Both the position numbers and the translations under genes were made by a program. From CAVTRI01 sp963737075 (GTDB taxonomy: Bacteria; Actinomycetota; Acidimicrobiia; Acidimicrobiales; Palsa-688), in the NCBI GenBank assembly GCA_963737075.1, contig CAVTRI010000002.1, positions 1,302,001 to 1,366,000 of the forward strand: DNA of 64,000 nucleotides. Reading direction: 5' to 3'. Below, one piece after another: positions 43,905 to 51,107 of this stretch. Position 1 is the stretch's first letter. Each line of letters begins with the position of its first letter. Below the pieces are notes generated by a model. That model worked only from the letters and a program-made list of their open reading frames with translations. It had not been told where the DNA came from and searched no databases.

Positions 43905-43963
43905 AACGAGAAGTCGCGCACATACACGCGACTTCTCGTTGAAGTTCGCCGCCCCCGGCGAAC
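43905..43963. terminator. Double hairpin between convergent genes
   Basis: AACGAGAAGTCGCG (43905-43918) and its exact complement CGCGACTTCTCGTT (43927-43940) form a perfect 14-bp stem with an 8-base loop. A second hairpin, GTTCGCCG (43944-43951) with CGGCGAAC (43956-43963), follows 3 bases later. A further AAGTTCGCC copy lies at about 43972. The element separates the regulator from the convergent GNAT gene and probably terminates both transcripts. Confidence 0.6.
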
Positions 43964-44057
43964 AACTCGTCAAAGTTCGCCAACCCTAGCGAGTAAATGG
44001 TCGGAAATCATCGAGTCCAGCCGCCAGGATGGCAAACGCGGCATGTCACGTTTCCGG

Positions 44058-44555
44058 TTACCGGCGGAACTCTTCGACGTAGCGGATGTCCGTGACCTCC
44101 CCGCGCTGGTTGACGATGCGTTCGGCCTCGACGGCACCGACGCTGCGTGCGACAGCGAGCGAGGCGACGTTGTCCGGGTGGATGAGCAGGTGGGCGCGGC
44201 TTATGCCGGTGCAATCGCGCAGGAAGTCGAAGAGGAGCCGCAAGGCCGCGCTGGCGTAGCCCTTCCTGCGATGGGCGGCGAACACGTTGTAGCCGACGTT
44301 GACCTCGCCGGGACCGAGCCAGTCGTGGTCAGTGCCAGCGTCCACCCACCCGACAATCTCGCCTTCGACGAGGATGCAAGCGGTCGGGTGGGGCTCGTGG
44401 TCACCGGGACCGAGCCACCGTTCCCACTCGTGATCTCTGCCCGCAACGAGGATCGACGCGTCACCGGGCTCGGGTGGGCGCAGGGTGACCACGCCGTCCG
44501 AGCGAGGCCACCCCTCGGTGATATCAGGTTGCTCGCTCGATCGTTCGTGTCCCAC
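44058..44555 (-). CDS. GNAT-family N-acetyltransferase
   Basis: A 165-residue acetyltransferase from GTG 44555. Acetyl-CoA binding region: VNVGYNVFAAHRRKGYASAA, matching V-x-x-x-R-R-x-G-x-A; the downstream HPDNVASLAVARSVGA is the RimJ-like second motif. The opening VVTLRPPEPGDA is also RimJ-type. The frame is open upstream into the MetE-like gene's antisense, but the domain starts here. It follows the MetE-like gene by 10 bases on the same strand. Acceptor unknown. Confidence 0.83.
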   Translation of the reverse strand: MGHERSSEQPDITEGWPRSDGVVTLRPPEPGDASILVAGRDHEWERWLGPGDHEPHPTACILVEGEIVGWVDAGTDHDWLGPGEVNVGYNVFAAHRRKGYASAALRLLFDFLRDCTGISRAHLLIHPDNVASLAVARSVGAVEAERIVNQRGEVTDIRYVEEFRR

Positions 44556-44565
44556 CAAACGGCGC

Positions 44566-45705
44566 TTACGCCCACAGGTCCCGGCTGGCCAGTCGGGCGC
44601 CCTCGGCCATGGCGGCGAGCTTGGCCCAGGTGACCTTGGGGTCCACGGTGAGCATCGCCGCGAAGGTGGCGAAGCCGCAGTCGCTGCCGGCGAACACATT
44701 TTCCCGGCCGACCAGGTGGGCGTAGCGCACGATGCGCTGCGCCACCAGTTCGGGATGCTCGATGTAGTTGGTGGTGGAGTCCACGACACCGGGGATGATC
44801 TTCTTGCCGTCGGGCAGCTTGACCTGTTCGAAGACCGTCCATTCGTGTTCATGACGGGGGTTTGCCCCCTCGAAGGAGATCGCCGCCGGCCGAGCCTTGA
44901 GCACCCCGCCGATGATGTCGGCGAGCGGCACGTCGTGGTTATGCGGGCCTTCGTAGTTGCCCCAGCACAAGTGCATCCGCAGCTGCTCGGACGGGATGTC
45001 TCGGGTGGCGTGGTTGATCGCCTCCACGTGCTGGGCCAGGACTCGCTGAAAGCCTTCTGGTGTTTCACCGAGGCGGGCCACGTTCCAGCCCATGGCCAGG
45101 TCGGGGCAGTCCAGCTGCAGCACGAAGCCAGCCTGGTGGATGGCGTCGTACTCCTCTTTCATGGCGTCCGCGAGGGCCCCGACGTACTCCTCGTCGCTCT
45201 TGTAGTACTGGTTGGGCTGGAAGATGGCGATCACCCCCGGTGACGCCGCCGACATGAACACGTCGGCCGCCCCGCTCTCCTTGGTGGCGGCCCGCAGGTT
45301 GGCGATGTCGGCGTCGACTGCCGCCTTGCCCTTGTAGGCCACCGGCCCGACACACGCCACAGTGGTCAGCGGCGACGCCTCGGGATCAGCCCAGCCGAGC
45401 CGCTGCGCCCACTCGGGGAACTCTTCGAGCTCCATCGGCCGGAACAGCGGTGCCGACCCGCCAAAGCCCTCCAGCCGCTCGGTCACGTACGTCGCGTAAC
45501 TGGGCTTGCTCACCTCGCCGTCGTTGATCACGTCCACTCCAGCGTCGACCTGGGCCTTGACGGTCGCCGCCACCGCGTCGCGAAGCTCTGCCTCCGATGG
45601 TGTGCGACTCGAGGAGGGATCCAGCAGTCCTGCGATCGGCAGTCCCGGCGGCCGCGGCAGGCTCCCAGTGTGGGTGGTGAGGATGCGCTCGGTGCTGGTC
45701 TTCAT
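44566..45705 (-). CDS. Cobalamin-independent methionine synthase / epoxyalkane:CoM transferase family enzyme
   Basis: A 379-residue zinc enzyme with the MetE C-terminal barrel: TTHTGSLPRPPGL at the N-terminus, DGEVSKPSYATYV, and the zinc motif MHLCWGNYEGPH with a distal Cys in GSDCGFATF. At this length it lacks the N-terminal half of true MetE and matches stand-alone relatives, including epoxyalkane:coenzyme M transferase (about 377 residues). It transfers an alkyl group to a thiol. Whether the thiol is homocysteine, coenzyme M or another is not decided by sequence. Ribosome site GAGAGAGGGA lies before ATG 45705. Confidence 0.85.
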   Translation of the reverse strand: MKTSTERILTTHTGSLPRPPGLPIAGLLDPSSSRTPSEAELRDAVAATVKAQVDAGVDVINDGEVSKPSYATYVTERLEGFGGSAPLFRPMELEEFPEWAQRLGWADPEASPLTTVACVGPVAYKGKAAVDADIANLRAATKESGAADVFMSAASPGVIAIFQPNQYYKSDEEYVGALADAMKEEYDAIHQAGFVLQLDCPDLAMGWNVARLGETPEGFQRVLAQHVEAINHATRDIPSEQLRMHLCWGNYEGPHNHDVPLADIIGGVLKARPAAISFEGANPRHEHEWTVFEQVKLPDGKKIIPGVVDSTTNYIEHPELVAQRIVRYAHLVGRENVFAGSDCGFATFAAMLTVDPKVTWAKLAAMAEGARLASRDLWA

Positions 45706-45780
45706 GGCTTCTGTCCCTCTCTCTTCGTTCTGTTTGCTGCGGCTCTCATGCTGTCACGCACGAGGGGGGCTGACGGCAGA

Positions 45781-46059
45781 TCAACACTCACATGGGCTCG
45801 CATCACACTTCGGGCAACCGTTCTGGTACCGGGCTACTGCATCGTCAAGGGACAGCCCGAGCTGGTTGGCCAGCGAAGCGATCCACGCGAGAACGTCGGA
45901 TAGTTCGTGGAGCTGGTCGTCTGTCGACCCTTTCCGGACCGCACGGGCGAGCTCGCCCAACTCCTCGGTCAGCCAGGCGAGGGTGGCCGCGGTGCCGCGT
46001 GCAGCATCGCGCGTCCCGTATGTATGGAGCATCAGCGCCTGTAGCTCCTCCAGAGTCAC
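45781..46059 (-). CDS. MazG-like nucleotide pyrophosphohydrolase
   Basis: A 92-residue all-alpha MazG-like protein from GTG 46059: TLAWLTEELGELARAV gives the first EExxE metal site and ELSDVLAWIASLAN the second (ExxD). The C-terminus ends CPKCDASPCEC, a likely zinc or metal knot found in actinobacterial members. It should cleave nucleoside triphosphates to monophosphates. The frame is open upstream but those residues overlap the divergent FIST gene. A 22-bp palindrome sits 9 bases upstream of the start. Confidence 0.82.
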   Translation of the reverse strand: MTLEELQALMLHTYGTRDAARGTAATLAWLTEELGELARAVRKGSTDDQLHELSDVLAWIASLANQLGLSLDDAVARYQNGCPKCDASPCEC

Positions 46060-46067
46060 CGTCCTGA

Positions 46068-46089
46068 CGTTACGCCGCGTGGCGTAACG
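46068..46089. promoter_or_regulatory. Perfect 22-bp palindromic operator
   Basis: CGTTACGCC (46068-46076), spacer GCGT, GGCGTAACG (46081-46089): nine-base arms with no mismatch. It lies between the divergent MazG-like gene (start 46059) and the FIST gene (start 46109), so one regulator could control both. Regulator unknown. Confidence 0.65.
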
Positions 46090-46108
46090 GGGGAGAGGGC
46101 ACCTGGCA

Positions 46109-47335
46109 GTGACCGTCGCGGCGCGCCAGCCGGCTGATGTCGCCTCCTTGGAGATCGAGAGTCCTAGCCTGGTAGCTGTGCAGGCTGGCTCCGGGCTCGC
46201 AACCTCCAGGGATCCAGTGGAGGCAGCCAAACGTTCCGTTACGCAGGCGAAGGAGTCGCTCGGGGCTGCCGATGCCCAGCTTGCAGTGCTGTTCGCCTCG
46301 TCCCACTTCTTGGCGGAGGCGGAGACCCTGGTTGCCGCGGTGGCGAAGGAGGCCGGGTTCCCGCCGCTGATCGGTTGCGTGGCGGAGTCGGTGCTCGGCC
46401 GGGGCCGTGAGATCGAATCGGAGCCTGCGGTGTCCTTGTGGCTCGGTGCGGGGCTGGGCCCGGTAGAGACCTTCTCGATGGAATTCCTCCGTACCCCCAG
46501 CGGCGGCGCCTACTGCGGGTACAACTTCCGCGAAGGCAACCATCTGATGGTCTGCGATCCCTACAGCTTCCCGGCCGACTCCATCCTGGCGCATCTCAAC
46601 GAGCACGTACCGGGGGCGTTCCTCATGGGCGGGCTCGCCAGCGGGGCGTCTGGCCCGGGCCAGCCGGTTCTGTTCCTGGGAGACCGGGCGCTCTCCGGCG
46701 GGGCGGTGGGCGTCCGGCTCCCGACCGACGTTGAAGTCCGGCTCCTCGTATCCCAGGGGTGCCGACCGGTCGGCAGCCCATACACGATCACTCGAGCGGC
46801 GGGAAATGTCATTCACGAGCTCGGCGGCCAGTCTCCGCTGTCTCGCCTCCAGCACCTGGCACGCTCTGCCCCGGAACGCGACCGGCAGCTCTTGATGACC
46901 GGGGTGCAGGTGGGCGTGGTCATCGACGAGTACAAGGTCGAACGTGAGCCGGGCGACTTCTTGATCCGAGGCGTGGTGGGAGTCGATCCCTCGTCGGGAG
47001 CGATCGCCATCGGAGAAGAGGTCACCGTTGGCCAGACCCTGCAGTTCCACGTCCGGGACGCCCAGTCCGCGCATGAGAACCTCCGGCGCACGCTCGAGGA
47101 CGGCCTCGCTGGGCGCCGGGTCTCGGCCGCGCTCCTGTTCACTTGCAACGGCCGGGGCTCGCGGCTCTTCGCCGAGCCCGACCATGACGTCGGGCTGATC
47201 AGCAACATTGCTGGCGGGGTGCCGTTGGCCGGGTTTTTCTGTGCCGGCGAGCTCGGTCCGGTCGGTGGCAAGAACTTCCTTCACGGCTTCACGGCGTCGA
47301 TCGCCGCCTTTCTCGACAGCCCGCTGAACCGGTAG
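46109..47335 (+). CDS. FIST-domain sensor protein
   Basis: A 408-residue protein with FIST_N (about 40-215: LAVLFASSHFLAEAETLV, GCVAESVLGRGREIE, GGLASGASGPGQPVLF) and FIST_C (about 225-390: FTCNGRGSRLF, VPLAGFFCAGELGPVGG, NFLHGFTASIA). FIST domains bind small ligands such as amino acids and usually sit in signalling proteins. Here they stand alone, with no kinase or cyclase attached. The GTG start lies 20 bases after the palindrome. FIST_C blocks are complete and no transmembrane segment is visible, so it is cytoplasmic. Confidence 0.85.
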   Translation: MTVAARQPADVASLEIESPSLVAVQAGSGLATSRDPVEAAKRSVTQAKESLGAADAQLAVLFASSHFLAEAETLVAAVAKEAGFPPLIGCVAESVLGRGREIESEPAVSLWLGAGLGPVETFSMEFLRTPSGGAYCGYNFREGNHLMVCDPYSFPADSILAHLNEHVPGAFLMGGLASGASGPGQPVLFLGDRALSGGAVGVRLPTDVEVRLLVSQGCRPVGSPYTITRAAGNVIHELGGQSPLSRLQHLARSAPERDRQLLMTGVQVGVVIDEYKVEREPGDFLIRGVVGVDPSSGAIAIGEEVTVGQTLQFHVRDAQSAHENLRRTLEDGLAGRRVSAALLFTCNGRGSRLFAEPDHDVGLISNIAGGVPLAGFFCAGELGPVGGKNFLHGFTASIAAFLDSPLNR

Positions 47336-47446
47336 AAGTACCCACTCGCGGCGCCCGTTCGGCGTGGTCGGCGGCAGCGTCAACGTCCATGCTCTGGTTG
47401 AGAACCAGATCGCCGCCCCAGATGGCGGCTGAGCGAGGGACGACAC

Positions 47447-48043
47447 ATGACACAGATAGACGACACTCGTCTCGACGAAGCCTCGACCGATCTTTCGCGA
47501 AACGAGTCGACCGGCCCCGCAGCCACCGATGGCGCCGCCATGAAGATTCGGTTTGGCGACCGGATCCGGTGGTGGAGGACAGCCCAGAACATTCAGGCAC
47601 AGCACGACGACGAAACCGTCCTCCAGCTACGGCGCCTTGAGCGCCTGCCGGTCAGCCGCCTGGCGGCCACGCCAAACGGGGCCATCAGAATCAGCGTCCC
47701 CGGATGGCACGTGGATCTGGCGGAGGTTTCGGCGGTCGCTATGGCAAACATGCTCGTCCTTTCCGAGCGCGCTTGCCGGATTGAGGCGGCGGGGCGGTAC
47801 GGGCGGTTCTGGTGGGTCACGATCCTCGGGACCTCTCCCGATGGTGCCCGTCGTGCGACGGCACTCGCTTCGCGTATCAGGCTCACGGAAAACGACGAGG
47901 GTGGACGACAGCTTCCAGACACGTCGCCCGGACCCGAGTACGTGGCCTTCGCGCGTAACCCTCGACAGACCCACGCCCGAACTCCACAACTCGACGCTTG
48001 GGCACGGTGGCCAGAACACCGCCTCGCCTGCTGGTGGAGGTAG
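47447..48043 (+). CDS. Hypothetical protein
   Basis: A 198-residue frame from ATG 47447 with a weak GAGCGAGGG ribosome site. The centre, MKIRFGDRIRWWRTAQNIQ and AIRISVPGWHVDLAEVSAVA, has alternating strands, and WHVDL, YGRFWWVTIL suggest a small folded domain. The C-terminal 40 residues look like non-coding translation, so the gene may end earlier or carry a frameshift. I do not recognise a family. Confidence 0.4.
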   Translation: MTQIDDTRLDEASTDLSRNESTGPAATDGAAMKIRFGDRIRWWRTAQNIQAQHDDETVLQLRRLERLPVSRLAATPNGAIRISVPGWHVDLAEVSAVAMANMLVLSERACRIEAAGRYGRFWWVTILGTSPDGARRATALASRIRLTENDEGGRQLPDTSPGPEYVAFARNPRQTHARTPQLDAWARWPEHRLACWWR

Positions 48044-48067
48044 CGCCTTCCCGCGCAATATTCGTCC

Positions 48068-48096
48068 TTGACCTCTATATGTAACTGACTTACAGT
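48068..48096 (+). promoter_or_regulatory. PadR-gene promoter with overlapping palindrome
   Basis: TTGACC (48068-48073) and TACAGT (48091-48096) with 17 bases between form a strong promoter. The -10 ends 7 bases before GTG 48104, so the message should be leaderless. The palindrome TGTAA-CTGAC-TTACA (48080-48094) fills the spacer and the -10. This suits a self-repressing PadR protein, whose known operators are similar ATGT...ACAT repeats. Confidence 0.72.
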
Positions 48097-48103
48097 GTGA
48101 CCT

Positions 48104-48502
48104 GTGTACGGCCCCAAGGCGCGTTGCAGGTGGCTGATTCGGCCCGGATATTGGGCCGTGAGGGCACGGGTGGAGCGCTTGATCGAGCCGGCGCTGTTGT
48201 TGCTGTTGGCAGAGAGGCCGCGTCACGGCTACGACCTGTTGGAGCATGTCCCCGTTCTGGTTGGCGACGACGCAGAGATCGACCTGGGCAACCTGTACCG
48301 GTTGCTCCGGGGATTGGAGGCGGACGGTGTCGTCTCGTCGGCTTGGCGGGCCGGGACTCCGGGGCCCGCGCGGCGGGTCTACACATTGACGCCTGCCGGG
48401 GCGCGTCTGCTCGACGCGTGGGCCACGGCGCTGGGCTCCACTCAGGCTGTCATCGGCGGATTCCTCGCTCGGTACAACCAAGGCGTAAGGAGAACACGAT
48501 GA
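48104..48502 (+). CDS. PadR-family transcriptional regulator
   Basis: A 132-residue regulator. The winged helix is typical of PadR: ALLLLLAERPRHGYDLLEHV, NLYRLLRGLEADGVVSSAW, and ARRVYTLTPAGARLLDAWA. The N-terminal tail (YGPKARCRWLIRPGYWAVRARV) is longer than usual. The stop overlaps the ATG of the alpha/beta hydrolase gene (ATGA), so the two form a coupled operon under a promoter that this protein probably represses itself. Confidence 0.85.
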   Translation: MYGPKARCRWLIRPGYWAVRARVERLIEPALLLLLAERPRHGYDLLEHVPVLVGDDAEIDLGNLYRLLRGLEADGVVSSAWRAGTPGPARRVYTLTPAGARLLDAWATALGSTQAVIGGFLARYNQGVRRTR

Positions 48503-49179
48503 TCAACAAGAACGCGCACGCGTCGCGGCGAATTGGCCGATCGACATGGGCATCGTGGCCGCTTGCTCGGCCAGCCGTGTGGAGTCCCCGTGTCGTTCAA
48601 GTGGCGGGGGGTCGGCGCATGTTCGTGCACGAGATGGCCGGACCCCCGGGTGCGGCCACCCTCCTGTTGCTTCATGGCTGGCGAGGCACCGCCTTGGGCA
48701 ACTGGGCCACGGCTATGACGACGCTCGCCCGCGAGTTCCACGTCATCGCACCCGATTTGCGGCGTCATGATCTCGAGGCAGTCGACGACGTCGTGGCGTT
48801 GGCCGACGCACTGAGCGTCGATCGGTTCATCGCCGTGGGCTACTCGTTGGGTAGCGCGGTCGCCGCCCAGCTTCGGCATCGATATCCCAGACGGGTGGAG
48901 GGACTCGTCCTGTGTGCGCCGGCTGGCGTCTCGCCCTCGTGGCCCAGCGTGCGCACGGGCGGTTCGACGGTCCCGACCGCGATCGTCGTGACCCGCTTGG
49001 ACCGTTTGGTGCCGCCTGAGCGACAGCTCGCACTCGCGAAATCCATCCCGGGCGCCACCGTGCACGCCGTCAACGGGAACCATTTCGCCTTCAGCCGCTA
49101 CTCGACGTTCGTTCCCGCTCTGCTCGATGCCTGCCACTCTGTTGCCGACCGGGCTGGAGGCCCGAGCATCGCCGTCTAG
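48499..49179 (+). CDS. Alpha/beta hydrolase
   Basis: A 226-residue hydrolase: LLLLHGWRGTALGNWATAM gives the oxyanion loop, GYSLGSAVAAQL the nucleophile Ser, VTRLDRLVPP the Asp, and NGNHFAF the His. The complete triad is present, but the cap region between APDLRRHD and the nucleophile is short, and the enzyme is smaller than the usual 270-300 residues. Ribosome site AAGGAGAA precedes ATG 48499. Cotranscribed with the PadR gene; its substrate may be the inducer (inference). Confidence 0.82.
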   Translation: MINKNAHASRRIGRSTWASWPLARPAVWSPRVVQVAGGRRMFVHEMAGPPGAATLLLLHGWRGTALGNWATAMTTLAREFHVIAPDLRRHDLEAVDDVVALADALSVDRFIAVGYSLGSAVAAQLRHRYPRRVEGLVLCAPAGVSPSWPSVRTGGSTVPTAIVVTRLDRLVPPERQLALAKSIPGATVHAVNGNHFAFSRYSTFVPALLDACHSVADRAGGPSIAV

Positions 49180-49247
49180 CGTTGAGGCGTCTCGAACTCG
49201 ACCTGACGAACCGGTCAGCGGCTACTCCTTGCCGCTAGCGTTGCGCA

Positions 49248-49466
49248 GTGTGGGTCTGCCTCTGCGAAGCCGTGACCAGCGGAGCGATCCTGGAAGCGAT
49301 CGAAGCCGGCGCTCGAACCGTGCAGGAGGTCGGCGAGGTCACCGGGGCAGGTACCGTTTGCGGAAAGTGTGTCCGCAACATCCGAGTCCTGATCCAGCAG
49401 CAGCACCTAGGTGATCAGCAACGCACGACGGAGGAGTCCAGATGGAGGCGAAGACGGGAGTCGTGA
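49248..49466 (+). CDS. bfd: Bacterioferritin-associated ferredoxin
   Basis: A 72-residue [2Fe-2S] protein of the BFD type: CLCEAV at the N-terminus and TVCGKCVRNI, giving the C-x-C...C-x-x-C ligands, with a C-terminal basic tail. Bfd reduces heme-bound bacterioferritin to release stored iron. GTG 49248 lies 6 bases after TAGCGT (leaderless). The reading frame overlaps the start of the bacterioferritin gene by 25 bases, so the two are made together. Confidence 0.85.
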   Translation: MWVCLCEAVTSGAILEAIEAGARTVQEVGEVTGAGTVCGKCVRNIRVLIQQQHLGDQQRTTEESRWRRRRES

Positions 49467-49912
49467 AGGTCCTCAACGGCTTGCTCACCATCGAGCTGCG
49501 AGCGATCAACCAGTACTTTCTCGACTCCAAGATGGCCGAGCACTGGGGTCTCGACGTCCTCGCCGAGGAGTACCGGGACGCTTCGTTCGAAGAGATGCGG
49601 GACGCCGAGACGCTCATGGACCGGATTCTGCTCATCGGCGGGCTGCCCAACCTGCAGCGGGTCGACCCCTTTGCAGCCGGCGAAAACGTGCCCGAGCAGC
49701 TCCGCTTGGCCGGCTCGCTCGAAGGCAAGGCGATCGATCAGCTCCTGAAGGGGATCCCCGCCAGCGAAAGCGCCGGCGACCCGGCTACGGCGCAGTTGCT
49801 GCGCGAGATGCTCGCGGGCGAGGAGAAGCAACTCGATTGGATCGAAGCCCAACTCGGACTGATCGACAAGGTCGGGGAGGCTAACTACCTCAGCCAGAAG
49901 ATGCGCAAATAA
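49442..49912 (+). CDS. bfr: Bacterioferritin with an altered di-iron site
   Basis: A 156-residue iron-storage protein with ribosome site GGAGGAG. It aligns without gaps over most of E. coli Bfr: E18 (TIELRAINQYF), E51 and the heme ligand M52 (FEEMRDAE), E94 and the first Glu of EEKQLDW. However, the ferroxidase His at 54 is Asp54 and the His of EExH is Gln. Both His ligands of the di-iron centre are therefore missing while the heme Met remains. It may be the heme-carrying subunit of a mixed shell or have weak ferroxidase activity (inference). It overlaps bfd at the start and the next gene by 1 base. Confidence 0.88.
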   Translation: MEAKTGVVKVLNGLLTIELRAINQYFLDSKMAEHWGLDVLAEEYRDASFEEMRDAETLMDRILLIGGLPNLQRVDPFAAGENVPEQLRLAGSLEGKAIDQLLKGIPASESAGDPATAQLLREMLAGEEKQLDWIEAQLGLIDKVGEANYLSQKMRK

Positions 49913-50205
49913 TGGCTCCCTATCGGCTTACCGTGATCTACCCCGTGCCGGACTTCGAACGCTGGGCAGCTGTGCTTCGAGATAGCCGCCGTCCGACGCC
50001 CGGGGTTGGCGAAATGCGGGTGTTCCGTTCGATCGACGATCCTAACGAGGTCATGGTCGAAATGGACCTGGAATCTCCCGAAGCCGCCAAGGGCCTCATA
50101 CGTTCGAGCGGTCTGCGCGAGTTCTTCGACCGGGCCGGAGTGGAGATCTACCCTCCGGCGTTTGTAGGCGAGCTCGTGGAGGAGCTGTCTCGAGAACCGG
50201 GCTGA
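49912..50205 (+). CDS. Small ferredoxin-fold protein of unknown function
   Basis: A 97-residue protein translated directly from the bacterioferritin stop (TAATG). The pattern YRLTVIYPVPDFERWAAVL, DPNEVMVEMDLESPEAA and GLREFFDRAGVEIYPP suggests a Dabb/ABM-like alpha-beta fold without clear catalytic residues. It is the third gene of the bfd-bfr operon, so a role in iron or redox stress is possible (inference). Confidence 0.65.
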   Translation: MAPYRLTVIYPVPDFERWAAVLRDSRRPTPGVGEMRVFRSIDDPNEVMVEMDLESPEAAKGLIRSSGLREFFDRAGVEIYPPAFVGELVEELSREPG

Positions 50206-50212
50206 GACGCGC

Positions 50213-50242
50213 CGCACCCCGGGCCGAGAAGCCCGGGGTGCG
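50213..50242. terminator. Strong hairpin terminator between convergent genes
   Basis: CGCACCCCGGGC and GCCCGGGGTGCG form a perfect 12-bp stem with a 6-base loop, 7 bases after the end of the bacterioferritin operon and 82 bases after the end of the convergent Rpf gene. There is no T run. Confidence 0.75.
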
Positions 50243-50324
50243 GAGCCGAAAGTGTTTATGGAATGAAGCTCAGCAGCCGTCATACCAGCAGGAGCCCCCG
50301 GTGACCCCGTGGGCTCCCCGCAGG

Positions 50325-51107
50325 TTAGACGCCGCAGGCTCCGCTGGTATTTGGCCAAGCGTTCCAGCCCTGAGTGGCCAGGACGCGCTCGGCGACGGCT
50401 TGTTGCTGACCCGCGGAGGCGGCTGCTGGGTTCCCGACGCCGCCGTTCGCCGACCAGGTACCCATGGTGAACTGCAGCCCACCGTAAAACCCGTTGCCCG
50501 TGTTGGTTGCTGGGTTTCCGCCCGACTCGTGCTGGGCGATGCAGGACCAAATGCCGGTGAATCCTCCACCACCGCCGGCCGGCGCCGAGCTGCGCACCGC
50601 GCTCGACGAGCTGACGTGGTGCGTAGTCGACGAGCTGACGTGGTGCGTGGTCGACGAGCTCACGGGGTGCGTGACCGGGGCGGTGTGGGTGACGACCGGC
50701 GCCGGATCGGCGGCGGGAGTCGGGTCAGGGGTGAGACCAGTGCCCGCAGGCGGAAGGTTCAGCACCACACCGACGTAGAGGATGTCGGACAACCGCATGT
50801 TGTTGGCGTCTGCGAGGGCGTACATGCTGACATCGAACCGCTGGCCGATCGACCACAGGCAGTCGCCAGGTACGGTCGTGTACGTCGTCGGCGGGGGCGG
50901 GGTGGCGGCCGGGACAACGGCTGCCATGGTCACCACTTTAGGAGCCGGTGCAGACACGACCACTTTGGGAGCCGCTGCGGACGCAACGCGTGGCGACTGC
51001 GGAGGTTTGGAACGGACAGAGGCCGAGGCGACACTGTTCGCGGCTAGCGAAATGCCAGTGGTGGCTGCGGCAGCCACACCCAGGACGGCGAGGGATTTGC
51101 GTGACAT
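50325..51107 (-). CDS. Resuscitation-promoting factor with LysM domain
   Basis: A 260-residue secreted peptidoglycan hydrolase. Signal peptide at 1-30 (LAVLGVAAAATTGISLA then ASA), Ala/Pro linker, LysM at about 75-118 (YTTVPGDCLWSIGQRFDVS), a Thr/Ser/His-rich linker with 8-residue repeats, and an Rpf lysozyme-like domain at about 184-260: IWSCIAQHESGGNP with the catalytic Glu, GNGFYGGLQF and the paired Cys. Rpf proteins cleave cell-wall glycan and wake dormant cells. The upstream 465 bases hold no gene but carry a perfect CRP-type site, so a long regulated leader is likely. Confidence 0.92.
   Translation of the reverse strand: MSRKSLAVLGVAAAATTGISLAANSVASASVRSKPPQSPRVASAAAPKVVVSAPAPKVVTMAAVVPAATPPPPTTYTTVPGDCLWSIGQRFDVSMYALADANNMRLSDILYVGVVLNLPPAGTGLTPDPTPAADPAPVVTHTAPVTHPVSSSTTHHVSSSTTHHVSSSSAVRSSAPAGGGGGFTGIWSCIAQHESGGNPATNTGNGFYGGLQFTMGTWSANGGVGNPAAASAGQQQAVAERVLATQGWNAWPNTSGACGV
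50604..50675 (-). repeat. Three 24-bp tandem repeats in the Rpf linker
   Basis: Units at 50604-50627, 50628-50651 and 50652-50675 share CGACGAGCTGACGTGGTGCG-type sequence; the first two differ by one base. On the coding strand they give repeated TTHHVSSS. They make a flexible, His-rich linker and could vary in copy number by slippage. Confidence 0.8.

Noticed and set aside
46070..47605. A 511-residue open frame on the minus strand
   Set aside because: It lies antisense to the FIST gene, whose domains are complete, and its translation is Arg/Pro/Gly-rich with no motif. High GC content creates such frames.
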